A stretch of DNA of 12,768 bases from JBEKHI01 sp050012355. GTDB taxonomy: Bacteria; Actinomycetota; Actinomycetes; Streptosporangiales; Streptosporangiaceae. The stretch covers positions 1-12,768 of the forward strand of contig JBEKHI010000240.1 of assembly GCA_050012355.1 (NCBI GenBank), read 5' to 3'. Positions 1 through 6,437 of this stretch are shown in pieces; the first letter of the stretch is position 1, and each line of letters opens with the position of its first letter. The position numbers were made by a program, and so were the translations under genes. The notes beneath the pieces are model-generated. The model did no database searches and was not told the DNA's origin. It worked only from the letters and a program-made list of their open reading frames with translations.

Positions 1-51
1 GCTTACCCCGGCGGCGTTCGCGACATCGAGCAGCCTGGTGACCCCGTTCAC
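1..51 (-). CDS. LacI-family transcriptional regulator, N-terminal fragment (runs off the left edge)
   Basis: Only the first 17 codons are in the window. Translated from the GTG at 51, they read MNGVTRLLDVANAAGVS. This matches the start of the LacI/GalR helix-turn-helix (E. coli LacI begins MKPVTLYDVAEYAGVS), with the DVA..AGVS core at the expected distance from the start. GTG 51 is the only ATG/GTG start between the in-frame stop at 120-118 and the helix-turn-helix. No Shine-Dalgarno sequence is visible, and the start codon lies in an inverted repeat (43-51 with 66-74). A promoter and paired operators lie just upstream (120-180), so autoregulation is likely. It is a different gene from the complete LacI regulator at 1980-2996. 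The effector domain lies outside the window, so the ligand is unknown. Confidence 0.72.
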   Translation of the reverse strand, partial: MNGVTRLLDVANAAGVS

Positions 52-74
52 GGGGTGGCCGACCGGTGAACGGG
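43..74 (-). other. Inverted repeat that pairs the start codon of the edge lacI gene
   Basis: CCCGTTCAC (43-51) and GTGAACGGG (66-74) are perfect 9-bp complements around a 14-base loop. In the minus-strand transcript the 3' arm begins with the GTG start codon itself (51-49), so folding would bury the initiation site. The repeat is seen directly. A role in limiting repressor translation is inference. Confidence 0.5.
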
Positions 75-119
75 CGGCCGGGAACCGCGGGTTCCTGGTG
101 GCTGAGGCGCCACTATCTC

Positions 120-180
120 AAGTCTTGCCATCGATGGCATAACTCGATTGTGCCAGGCTTTGCCATCGATGGCAAGACTT
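120..180. promoter_or_regulatory. Paired LacI-type operators in perfect 20-bp inverted repeat
   Basis: AAGTCTTGCCATCGATGGCA (120-139) is the exact reverse complement of 161-180. Each arm contains the self-palindromic 14-mer TGCCATCGATGGCA (126-139 and 161-174), which fits the LacI/GalR operator pattern TGNNANCGNTNNCA with a central CG. The centres are 35 bp apart. The 17-base core at 123-139 shares 14 bases with the operator at 4388-4404 in front of the ABC genes. The pair lies between the end of the P-loop kinase gene (its stop overlaps the right arm) and the start of the edge lacI gene. It could also fold as a 20-bp hairpin with a 21-base loop at the end of the kinase transcript, but no U-tract follows. 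Confidence 0.75.
147..175 (-). promoter_or_regulatory. Predicted promoter of the edge lacI gene
   Basis: On the minus strand, TTGCCA (175-170) and CACAAT (152-147) are separated by 17 bases, close to the sigma-70/SigA-type consensus. The -35 hexamer lies inside the right operator arm. The left operator (126-139) would cover the region just after the expected start near 140. Repressor binding at either arm should therefore block transcription. The predicted leader to GTG 51 is about 90 bases. Confidence 0.5.
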
Positions 181-727
181 AACGGGAGAGGTGGTCGAGG
201 ACGGATCTGACCAGTTCAGTGGTTGGTTGGGAGGCGTCGAGTGCCAAGTGAGGAATTGCCGGTGGCTCAAGGTCAAGACCCGCCAGGTAGGACTCGGGGT
301 CACGGATCTTGTTCTCGTCACGAGCGAGGGCGCGCTGCGTCAGGCGGTGGATCAGTTCGCTGGGCGGGAGGTGCAGCCAGACCATCGTGGCGCTGGCCGG
401 GATCCGTCGTGCGGTCGCGGCCCAGGCGGAAGGCATGGCTCGTTCGGCACTAAAAGGGGCGACGAGAACGACAGAGCGGCTCGCCAGCAGGTTGGCCTCG
501 GCTAGGTCGAGGAGCGTGTCGTAGCGCGCGTTACGTGTCAGCCTGGCCAGGACGGGGTCGTCCAGGTCGTGTACGCCAGCCAGTTCGGACACCACGCGGG
601 TCAGCGGGGCGGTGGCGACGTCGAGATCCAGCACCGCGGCGTCGAGACACGGAGCCAGGGCCGTGGCCAGGGTGCTCTTGCCCGTTGCCGGAGGTCCGCC
701 GATCAGGACGGCGGTGAGTCCGTTCAC
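179..727 (-). CDS. Small P-loop kinase-like ATPase (AAA_33/adenylate-kinase type)
   Basis: This is a 182-residue soluble protein. It has a clear Walker A motif, GGPPATGKST, at residues 10-19, and a single P-loop domain of the size of gluconate, shikimate and zeta-toxin-like kinases. A later arginine-rich stretch, RALARDENKIRDPESY, resembles the LID region of such kinases. The GTG start at 727 overlaps the TGA of the upstream isomerase gene (GTGA, 727-724), so translation is probably coupled and a ribosome binding site is not needed. Position downstream of an AGE-family sugar isomerase suggests a sugar or sugar-derivative substrate, but nothing in the sequence fixes it. A nucleotide kinase or a non-kinase ATPase remains possible. 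The fold is confident; the substrate is unknown. Confidence 0.8.
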   Translation of the reverse strand: MNGLTAVLIGGPPATGKSTLATALAPCLDAAVLDLDVATAPLTRVVSELAGVHDLDDPVLARLTRNARYDTLLDLAEANLLASRSVVLVAPFSAERAMPSAWAATARRIPASATMVWLHLPPSELIHRLTQRALARDENKIRDPESYLAGLDLEPPAIPHLALDASQPTTELVRSVLDHLSR

Positions 728-1962
728 GGTGTCGGACTGGGACGCGTAGCGCCGGGCCGCTGTCTGGCCAGTACGGTAGCCGCGGCCGGGCTCAGCAGGA
801 GCGATGGGAGCAGCACGGCCTGGTAGGAGTGGTAGAGATCAGGCTTCCCCGGCCAGATGGACGTCGCCGGGGTCATGTCCGGGGTCAGTTCCTGCCACCA
901 GCCGCCGCCCTTCCGGTCCAGGAAATACCGGTCGATCTCACCCCACCACCGCGCCGCGGTCGTGGCGAAGCGGTCCTCCCCGGTGCGCCGGTGCAGCGCC
1001 TCGGCGGCGAGGACGGCCTCGCATGCGACCCACTGCAGGCGCGTGGTGACCACCGGCTGGCCGTCCGGGCCGACGGTATAGATGAGTCCCGGGTGACCGT
1101 CGCGACGTTCGGCGTCGGCGACGGCCGTGTCGAAGAGCGCGGTTGCCGCTTCCAGCAGCCAGGCAGGGGGTGCGTCTTGGGTGGCCTCCAGGGTCAGCAG
1201 CAGCCGGGCCCATTCGAAGGAGTGGCCTGGGGTGGTGCCGGAAGGCCGGAACTGATCGTTGGGGCGATCGAGGTTGTAGTCCGGCTGGGGCTGCCACTTC
1301 TCGTCATAGTGCTCTGGTATCCGCCAGGAATGGGTCCGGGCGTGACCATCGATAAGGCGGGCGGCGATCGAGGCGGCCCGGGCGTGCCAGACGGAGTTGC
1401 CAGTGAGGTCGGCCACAGCGAGGTATGCCTCCACGGAATGCATGTTGCTGTTGGCACCGCGGTACGGCTCGAGTTCGGTGAAGTCAGCGTTCCAGGACTC
1501 CAGCGCGCAGCCTTCCGCATCGGACCAGAAGTGCTGCTCGATGGCGCTCGAGGCGGCCGCGAGGACGGCCTCAGCACCGGGTATCCCGGCGGCCACCGCG
1601 CTGGCCGCCGCCAGCAGGACATGAGCGTGGGCATAGTTCGTCTTGGCGGAATCGACGACCTGCCCGGAGCGGTCCACGCTGGAAAACCAGCCGCCGTTCG
1701 TATGGTCGGCATAGCGGCTGACCAGGGCGCCTAGTCCGGACGCGGCCAGGCAGCCCGCCCCCGCGACACCCTGCAGGTGCGCGAGCGTGAAAACGTAGGT
1801 CATGCGCGCGTTGACATAGAGCGGGCACGGCCGCGTCTCGTCGACTTCCCCATCGGTGCCGAGCCACCCGAACCCGCCGTCCGGCAATGCGGCCCCCCGC
1901 CCGAAGGCGATCAGCCGGCTCTGCTCGACGCGGCGCCATGGCGCTGTTCCTGGCTCACTCAC
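724..1962 (-). CDS. AGE-family sugar isomerase/epimerase, YihS/mannose-isomerase-like
   Basis: This 412-residue protein is the usual length for the N-acylglucosamine 2-epimerase superfamily, an (alpha/alpha)6 barrel. It carries RGANSNMHSVEAYL with H175, GHSFEWARLLL with H247 and E250, and WPGKPDLYHSYQA with H378. By motif and spacing these correspond to the active-site histidines of YihS and bacterial D-mannose isomerase. The likely reaction is cofactor-free aldose-ketose isomerisation in the cytoplasm, for example mannose to fructose. True 2-epimerisation cannot be excluded. I chose the GTG at 1962 because AAGGGGG (1974-1968) sits 5 bases upstream. A TTG at 1983 would extend the frame by seven codons, back into the end of the lacI gene, and has no better signal. 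The gene starts 17 bp after the lacI stop and overlaps the kinase gene by 4 bp. Confidence 0.88.
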   Translation of the reverse strand: MSEPGTAPWRRVEQSRLIAFGRGAALPDGGFGWLGTDGEVDETRPCPLYVNARMTYVFTLAHLQGVAGAGCLAASGLGALVSRYADHTNGGWFSSVDRSGQVVDSAKTNYAHAHVLLAAASAVAAGIPGAEAVLAAASSAIEQHFWSDAEGCALESWNADFTELEPYRGANSNMHSVEAYLAVADLTGNSVWHARAASIAARLIDGHARTHSWRIPEHYDEKWQPQPDYNLDRPNDQFRPSGTTPGHSFEWARLLLTLEATQDAPPAWLLEAATALFDTAVADAERRDGHPGLIYTVGPDGQPVVTTRLQWVACEAVLAAEALHRRTGEDRFATTAARWWGEIDRYFLDRKGGGWWQELTPDMTPATSIWPGKPDLYHSYQAVLLPSLLLSPAAATVLARQRPGATRPSPTP

Positions 1963-1979
1963 GGTATCCCCCTTCCTGA

Positions 1980-2996
1980 TCAAGGTCGCGGACGCAGTTC
2001 GCCCGATCCTCTCGGGATCAGGTGGACCGGGAGAACGGTCCGGGGGCGCTGCTGGGCGCGGGGATCCTCGATGCGCTGCAGAAGCCTCTCGACAGCGATA
2101 TGCCCGAGCCCGGCCGGATCCTGGTCAATGACCGTGACCGCGGGTGTAAGGGCCGCGGCCATGGGAAAGTCACCGAAACCGACTATGGCGATATCGGTAC
2201 GCTCCGCCCGCCGCAGCGCCTGGACGAGCGCCATAGTGCAGGGAATGTTCGAGGAGAAGACGGCTGTAGGTGCGTCCGGTCCCTGTAGCCGCTTCACTAG
2301 CTCGGCGGCGGCTATGTCGGCCGACTCGGCGGGCATGCAGATGAGGTCGGGACTGTCGGGCAGGCCGTTCTCGGCCAAGGCTGACCGGTAGCCCTTCAGC
2401 CGGCGCCGCGTCGTTGTCACGGGGGTAGAGACACCGAGGAAGGCCACCCGCTGGTGGCCGTGACTGGCGAGATGGGCGACAGCCTCGCGCGCGCCGCCTA
2501 GGTCGTCCTCGATCACGTATACGCCGGAGAGCCCCTTCGGAGCCCGGTCGACGAACACCATGGGCGTGCGCTCCTGCCAGGGGGCCAGGTAGGACTGGTC
2601 CGCGCTCACGCAGGCCACGATCAGGCCGCTGATCTGACGCCGCAACAGCGCCTCCAAGGCCGAGCGCTCCCGTTCGGCGGCCTGGCCTCCGCGGCCTCCG
2701 TGGAACAGGCTGGTTATCACGACCGCCATGCCACGTCCGACCAGATCGACCTCGATGCTGCCGGCCATCGCCGCGAAGAACGGATCGGCGATGTCGGGTA
2801 CAGCCAGGCCCACCGCGGCATCCGCGCCAGCGCGGAAGCTCCGGGCCAGCAGGTTGGGAACGTAGTTCAGTTTCTCCATCGCCCAGCGAACCCGCTCGCG
2901 GGTCTCTTCGGTGACGTGGGGATCGTCGTTGAAGACCCGGGATACGGTCTTCGCGCTGACTCCGGCAGCACGAGCGACGTCGCGCATGGTGGTCAT
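1980..2996 (-). CDS. LacI-family transcriptional regulator
   Basis: This 338-residue repressor is of normal family length. The N-terminal helix-turn-helix reads MRDVARAAGVSAKTVSRVFN (residues 4-23), followed by the hinge region NYVPNLLARSFR. A periplasmic-binding-protein-like effector domain follows (VGLAVPDIADPFFAAMAGS through IVGFGDFPMAAALTPAVTVIDQDPAGLG). The ATG at 2996 is supported by GGAGG (3010-3006) 9 bases upstream. The open frame continues to 3134, but that extension crosses the hairpin at 3080-3115 and looks non-coding. The gene lies between the binding-protein and isomerase genes and probably represses both divergent units through the operators at 4310-4406. The inducer is likely the imported sugar or polyol or its first catabolite. 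Confidence 0.93.
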   Translation of the reverse strand: MTTMRDVARAAGVSAKTVSRVFNDDPHVTEETRERVRWAMEKLNYVPNLLARSFRAGADAAVGLAVPDIADPFFAAMAGSIEVDLVGRGMAVVITSLFHGGRGGQAAERERSALEALLRRQISGLIVACVSADQSYLAPWQERTPMVFVDRAPKGLSGVYVIEDDLGGAREAVAHLASHGHQRVAFLGVSTPVTTTRRRLKGYRSALAENGLPDSPDLICMPAESADIAAAELVKRLQGPDAPTAVFSSNIPCTMALVQALRRAERTDIAIVGFGDFPMAAALTPAVTVIDQDPAGLGHIAVERLLQRIEDPRAQQRPRTVLPVHLIPRGSGELRPRP

Positions 2997-3079
2997 CGAG
3001 GATCGCCTCCAGACTGGGCGCCTGCTCTGGCGACTGCGGGAGCTTGTTCGGCAGATTCGAGCGACGCCACTCCGGCATT

Positions 3080-3115
3080 GAATGGTCCCCCGGCTGGGAC
3101 GCCGGGGGACCATTC
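3080..3115 (-). terminator. Strong hairpin after the binding-protein gene (terminator or mRNA processing element)
   Basis: GAATGGTCCCCCGGC (3080-3094) and GCCGGGGGACCATTC (3101-3115) form a perfect 15-bp stem with a 6-base loop, 28 bp after the binding-protein stop. No run of U follows on the minus strand, which is common for actinobacterial terminators. It may stop or attenuate transcription into lacI, or protect the upstream mRNA so that binding protein outnumbers the downstream products. Confidence 0.7.
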
Positions 3116-3143
3116 GCTGAGGATATATAACCACAGACGCGGA

Positions 3144-4148
3144 TCAGCAGGACGTCTTGTAGATCGCTGCCTGGCTGGCCGCCGAGCTCAGGTTGGCGTT
3201 CGTAATGATGGTGAACTTGGTGCCGATCTTCGGTGTGGTCGGCTTGCCTTGCAGCGCCGCGACCGCCTGCTCCACTGCATCGGTCCCGATTACGTATGGT
3301 GACTGGGCGATGAGCGCCTGCACCGTGCCCTGCTGCAACGCAGTGATCTCATCGGGCTCGGCGTCGAATCCGACAACCTTCACCTTGCCGGACCGGCCGG
3401 CCTGACGGATTCCGGTGGCGGCGCCCTCGGCAGAGAACAGGTTGGTCGCGAAGATGGCGACGATGCCGGGGTTCTTCTGCAGCTCCGCGAGCGTGACCTG
3501 CGCGGCGAGGGACGCGGTGTCGTTGTCGTACTGTACGCCGTCGTAGGTGAACTTCGGGTTGGCCTTGGCCGCGGCCGCGAAGCCCGCCACGCGGTCGTCG
3601 GTGGTGCTGACGCCGGGCTGCGTGTTGACGACGAACACCTGGCCGCCATTGGGCACGAGCTGCTGGATCGCGGCGAAGGCATCCGCCCCGCCGGCCGTGT
3701 TGTCCGACGAGATCTGCGAGACCGTCCCGGCCGTGTCGGTCAGTGTGGTGTCGACGAGAACGACCTTGATGCCGGCGGCCATGGCCTGGGCGATCGGCGG
3801 CCGGCTGGCCGACACGTCGTCCGGGGCGATCATGATCGCGTCGGGGTGGGACGCGGTGACCGACTCGATGATCGGGTTCTGCAGCGTGGATTCGAACTGC
3901 GCGGGTCCCTGGATGTTGACGGTGACATCGCCGAGCTTCTTGGCCTCGGCTTGCATCCCGCAGCCCATCGTGACGTAGAACCCGTCGCCGGCCACGCCTT
4001 GGATGAACGACAAGTTGTAGGACTTACCGCTGGTTTTGGACCCGCTGGCGGTGGATCCGCCGGAACTCGATGACGAGCACGCCGCTGTGACGGCCAGCAG
4101 CGTGACTGCCGCCGCACCCGCGGTTGATACCGTCAAAAACCGCTTCAT
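3144..4148 (-). CDS. Sugar ABC transporter substrate-binding lipoprotein (RbsB-like, CUT2 type)
   Basis: This is a 334-residue secreted lipoprotein. It has a lysine/arginine-led hydrophobic signal, MKRFLTVSTAGAAAVTLLAV, then a lipobox-like VTAAC with the acylated cysteine at residue 24, and a Ser/Gly-rich linker. The rest is a type I periplasmic-binding fold of the Peripla_BP_4 family. Recognisable segments are SFIQGVAGDGFYVTMGCGMQ, ASHPDAIMIAPDD, DDRVAGFAAAAKANP and VKVVGFDAEPDEITALQQG. It should capture a monosaccharide or polyol outside the membrane and deliver it to the permease at 5282-6409. The ATG at 4148 has AAAGGAG (4160-4154) 5 bases upstream. The open frame to 4274 is a leader extension without support. 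The gene is transcribed away from its ATPase and permease, an unusual split across a divergent promoter. Confidence 0.93.
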   Translation of the reverse strand: MKRFLTVSTAGAAAVTLLAVTAACSSSSSGGSTASGSKTSGKSYNLSFIQGVAGDGFYVTMGCGMQAEAKKLGDVTVNIQGPAQFESTLQNPIIESVTASHPDAIMIAPDDVSASRPPIAQAMAAGIKVVLVDTTLTDTAGTVSQISSDNTAGGADAFAAIQQLVPNGGQVFVVNTQPGVSTTDDRVAGFAAAAKANPKFTYDGVQYDNDTASLAAQVTLAELQKNPGIVAIFATNLFSAEGAATGIRQAGRSGKVKVVGFDAEPDEITALQQGTVQALIAQSPYVIGTDAVEQAVAALQGKPTTPKIGTKFTIITNANLSSAASQAAIYKTSC

Positions 4149-4296
4149 ACCTGCTCCTTTGCGTGAATCTTGGGTTCGGCGGCCGGTCCGGATGGCGTCG
4201 GGCGAGAGCCCCCCAGAGCGTGCGGGGCCCGGCCTGCTTACATCCCGCCGACCAGCATGTTCAGCTGTTGGCAACCTCGCGGAAACATATGCGTTG

Positions 4297-4326
4297 ATCT
4301 TGCGGCAGCCATGTCACCGATGTCAA
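4297..4326 (-). promoter_or_regulatory. Predicted promoter of the binding-protein/lacI/isomerase unit
   Basis: On the minus strand, a consensus TTGACA (4326-4321) is followed after 18 bases by CAAGAT (4302-4297), a fair -10. The -35 lies within the left operator arm. The predicted leader to the ATG at 4148 is about 140 bases. Confidence 0.5.
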
Positions 4327-4406
4327 GAGAAACTTTGCTACGGTCAGATTGATGGCTCTGGACAGCTCATATCGGTTCGAGTCGAGGTCTTGACATCGGT
4401 GACATG
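4310..4406. promoter_or_regulatory. Paired LacI-type operators in the divergent promoter region (perfect 19-bp inverted repeat)
   Basis: CATGTCACCGATGTCAAGA (4310-4328) is the exact reverse complement of 4388-4406. Each arm holds an imperfect palindrome, TGTCACCGATGTCA (4312-4325) or TGACATCGGTGACA (4391-4404), that fits the LacI/GalR operator pattern with a central CG. The centres are 79 bp apart. Each operator overlaps a TTGACA -35 element pointing outward, so one repressor would silence both divergent units, possibly with looping. The presumed repressor is the LacI protein at 1980-2996. Confidence 0.8.
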
Positions 4407-4418
4407 AAGAGGCACCCT
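4390..4418 (+). promoter_or_regulatory. Predicted promoter of the ABC ATPase-to-phosphatase unit
   Basis: TTGACA (4390-4395) lies inside the right operator. With a 17-base spacer the -10 would be CACCCT (4413-4418), which matches the consensus weakly, so the -35 carries most of this call. The start would fall near 4425, giving a leader of about 100 bases before the ATG at 4524. Confidence 0.4.
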
Positions 4419-4422
4419 CTTC
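4406..4422. repeat. Small perfect palindrome at the -10/start region
   Basis: GAAGAGG (4406-4412) and CCTCTTC (4416-4422) form a 7-bp stem around CAC, directly beside the right operator and over the predicted -10. It may be an additional protein-binding site or chance. Its position is the reason to list it. Confidence 0.35.
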
Positions 4423-4523
4423 GTAACCCATTGCGGCATAGTTACAGCGGCGTTTCAGCGCCGATGATGGACTCGGCGGCTCCGTCGCCTGCGTCGGCAC
4501 CGTCGTCGATAAGGAGTAGTTCG

Positions 4524-5285
4524 ATGAGCCTTGCGCTGGAAGCACGGGACATTACGAAGGTGTACGGTCACGTCAGCGCGCTGTCGGGCGCCAACTTCGA
4601 TGTAGACGCGGGCGAGGTTGTCGCTCTCATCGGTGATAACGGCGCGGGCAAGAGCACGCTGGTCAAGATCCTGTCCGGCACGGAGACGCCGACCTCGGGC
4701 GAGATCCTGATCGACGGCAGGCCGGTGACCATATCGGGACCGCTCGCGGCCCGCCAGTACGGGATCGAGACGGTGTACCAGGACCTGGCCCTGGCGCCGC
4801 ATCTCAATCCCGTGCAGAACATGTACCTGGGCCGCGAAATCATGCGCTCGGGGATCATGGGGCGGCTGGGGTTCATGGACAAGACGGCGATGCGCGCCGG
4901 CAGTAAGCAGGCATTCGATGACCTGGGCGCGACGGTGCGCAACTTCTCCGGCACTGTCGGCGCGATGTCGGGCGGCCAGAAGCAGGCGGTCGCGGTAGCC
5001 CGTGCGGCGGCGTGGGGCAAGCGGGTCATCTTGCTCGACGAGCCGACCGCCGCCCTCGGAGTGGTGCAGACCAAGAGCGTCCTTGACCTGATCCGCCGGG
5101 TGCGCGACCGGGGGCTCGGCGTGGTGTTCATCAGCCACTCGATGCCTGCCGTGATGGAGGTCGCCGACCGGGTGGAGGTCATGCGGCTCGGCCACCGGGT
5201 GGCCACCTACAGAGCGAAAGACACAACGATGGAGGAGCTGGTCGGGGCCATGACAGGCGCTGTGACGCAGGAGAACGGATCATGA
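4524..5285 (+). CDS. Sugar ABC transporter ATP-binding protein (single-domain, CUT2/FrcA type)
   Basis: This 253-residue cytoplasmic ATPase has all core motifs: Walker A GDNGAGKST (37-45), Q-loop Q86, signature MSGGQKQ (148-154), Walker B VILLDEPTAALG (from 168) and H-loop H205. It has one nucleotide-binding domain, like FrcA. The ribose and xylose ATPases RbsA and XylG have two fused domains, so this one should work as a homodimer. The ATG at 4524 has AAGGAG (4511-4516) 7 bases upstream. Earlier in-frame starts (GTG 4404, ATG 4464/4467) would add a Ser/Pro/Ala-rich tail untypical of the family. It powers import with the permease, whose ATG overlaps this stop (ATGA, 5282-5285). Confidence 0.93.
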   Translation: MSLALEARDITKVYGHVSALSGANFDVDAGEVVALIGDNGAGKSTLVKILSGTETPTSGEILIDGRPVTISGPLAARQYGIETVYQDLALAPHLNPVQNMYLGREIMRSGIMGRLGFMDKTAMRAGSKQAFDDLGATVRNFSGTVGAMSGGQKQAVAVARAAAWGKRVILLDEPTAALGVVQTKSVLDLIRRVRDRGLGVVFISHSMPAVMEVADRVEVMRLGHRVATYRAKDTTMEELVGAMTGAVTQENGS

Positions 5286-6409
5286 CCGGGCAGACCACCG
5301 CGCCGCCGGCCGAAGTCGTGCCGAGCGAAGAAGAATCGTCCGGCGTGCTGGCGCGGCTCAGCCGGATCCAGGCGCTGCAGATCATCGGCGTGCTCGCCGT
5401 GACCATCATCATCTTCTCGGCCTTGAAGCCGCACAGCTTCCTGACGGTCTTCAACATCCGCGGGATCGTGCAGGACACGTCCATCCTGGCGGTCCTGGGT
5501 GTCGGGATGACCTTCGTCATCATCACCGGCGGCATCGACCTCTCGGTCGGTAGCGTCCTGGTCTTCAGCGGCGTCGTCGCCGACAAGTCGATGGCGGCGA
5601 TGGGCACGCAAGGCTGGGGGGCGGCCATCGTCGGCGGCCTGGTAGCCGTTGGCTGCGGGCTCGCCTGGGGCCTGCTCAACGGATTCTTCATCGCGAAGGC
5701 GAAGGTTCCGCCGCTCATAGTCACGCTCGGCTCGCTCGGAGCGGCCCTCGGCCTGGCGGAGGTGATCACCGGCGGAGTGGACCTGCGCGATATCCCGAAC
5801 GTGATGGTCAACGACATCGGGTTCGGCAACATCTTCTGGCAGATTCCCTGGCTGGCGGTCATCGCGGCGATCGTCGTGGTGATCGGCATCGTGCTCCTGC
5901 ACAGGACCCGCTTCGGGCTGCACACCTACGCGATCGGGTCAAACCCCGAGGCGGGCCGCCGTTCCGGCCTGAACGTCGACGGTCAACTGATCGCGATCTA
6001 CGCCCTGTCCGGCCTGCTGGCCGGATTCGCCGGCTGGCTCAACCTGGCCTTCTACCAGTCGACCACGATCGCCGGCCAGAGCACGACCAACCTCAGCGTG
6101 ATCGCCGGCGTCGTCATCGGCGGCACGAGCCTGTTCGGCGGTTACGGTTCCATCTTCGGCAGTATCGTCGGGCTGTTCATCCCGGCCACTCTCCAGGACG
6201 GATTCGTGATCATCGGTATCCAGCCGTTCTGGCAGCAGGTGGTGGTGGGAGGCGTGCTCATCGCCGCGGTCTACGTCGACCAGCAGCGGCGCGCATCCGC
6301 CCTGCGCGGCGGCAGAAGGACGATGACGGGCAGCCTGCTGCACCACCTGACCAGCAGCAGACAGGCGGCGCCGGCCCGGGAGTTACCCCGCACGCCGCGG
6401 GCCTCATGA
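5282..6409 (+). CDS. Sugar ABC transporter permease (RbsC-like, BPD_transp_2)
   Basis: This 375-residue integral membrane protein has many hydrophobic helices, starting around residues 32-48 (IQALQIIGVLAVTIIIF). It carries the CUT2 permease marks GGIDLSVGS, NGFFIAKAKVPPLIVTLGS and the cytoplasmic coupling segment AIGSNPEAGRRSGLNVD. It probably forms a homodimeric channel for the sugar or polyol bound by the 3144-4148 lipoprotein. A canonical end occurs near AAVYVDQQRR. About 45 polar, arginine-rich residues follow that are not typical of the family and may be a cytoplasmic tail or poorly conserved extension. Its start is coupled to the ATPase stop, and the next gene follows after 28 bp. Confidence 0.93.
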   Translation: MTGQTTAPPAEVVPSEEESSGVLARLSRIQALQIIGVLAVTIIIFSALKPHSFLTVFNIRGIVQDTSILAVLGVGMTFVIITGGIDLSVGSVLVFSGVVADKSMAAMGTQGWGAAIVGGLVAVGCGLAWGLLNGFFIAKAKVPPLIVTLGSLGAALGLAEVITGGVDLRDIPNVMVNDIGFGNIFWQIPWLAVIAAIVVVIGIVLLHRTRFGLHTYAIGSNPEAGRRSGLNVDGQLIAIYALSGLLAGFAGWLNLAFYQSTTIAGQSTTNLSVIAGVVIGGTSLFGGYGSIFGSIVGLFIPATLQDGFVIIGIQPFWQQVVVGGVLIAAVYVDQQRRASALRGGRRTMTGSLLHHLTSSRQAAPARELPRTPRAS

Positions 6410-6437
6410 ACAGCCAGTACAGCCGCCTAGGAGCAGC

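Noticed and set aside
829..1734. Plus-strand 301-codon open frame opposite the AGE isomerase
   Set aside because: Antisense to a gene with conserved catalytic histidines. The translation is Gly/Arg/Val-rich without recognisable domains.
2997..3134. 46-codon upstream extension of the lacI frame
   Set aside because: It crosses the strong hairpin at 3080-3115, is arginine/serine-rich without family similarity, and the ATG at 2996 has GGAGG at good spacing directly before the helix-turn-helix.
4208..4228. GCCCC/GGGGC inverted repeat in the binding-protein leader
   Set aside because: A five-bp GC stem with an 11-base loop is expected by chance at this base composition.
4149..4274. 42-codon upstream extension of the binding-protein frame
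   Set aside because: The lipoprotein signal peptide begins at the ATG at 4148, which has AAAGGAG upstream. An extra N-terminal segment would bury the signal.
4404..4523. Upstream start of the ABC ATPase inside the right operator
   Set aside because: The start would lie within or before the predicted promoter, and the added residues are Ser/Pro/Ala filler. AAGGAG before 4524 decides the start.
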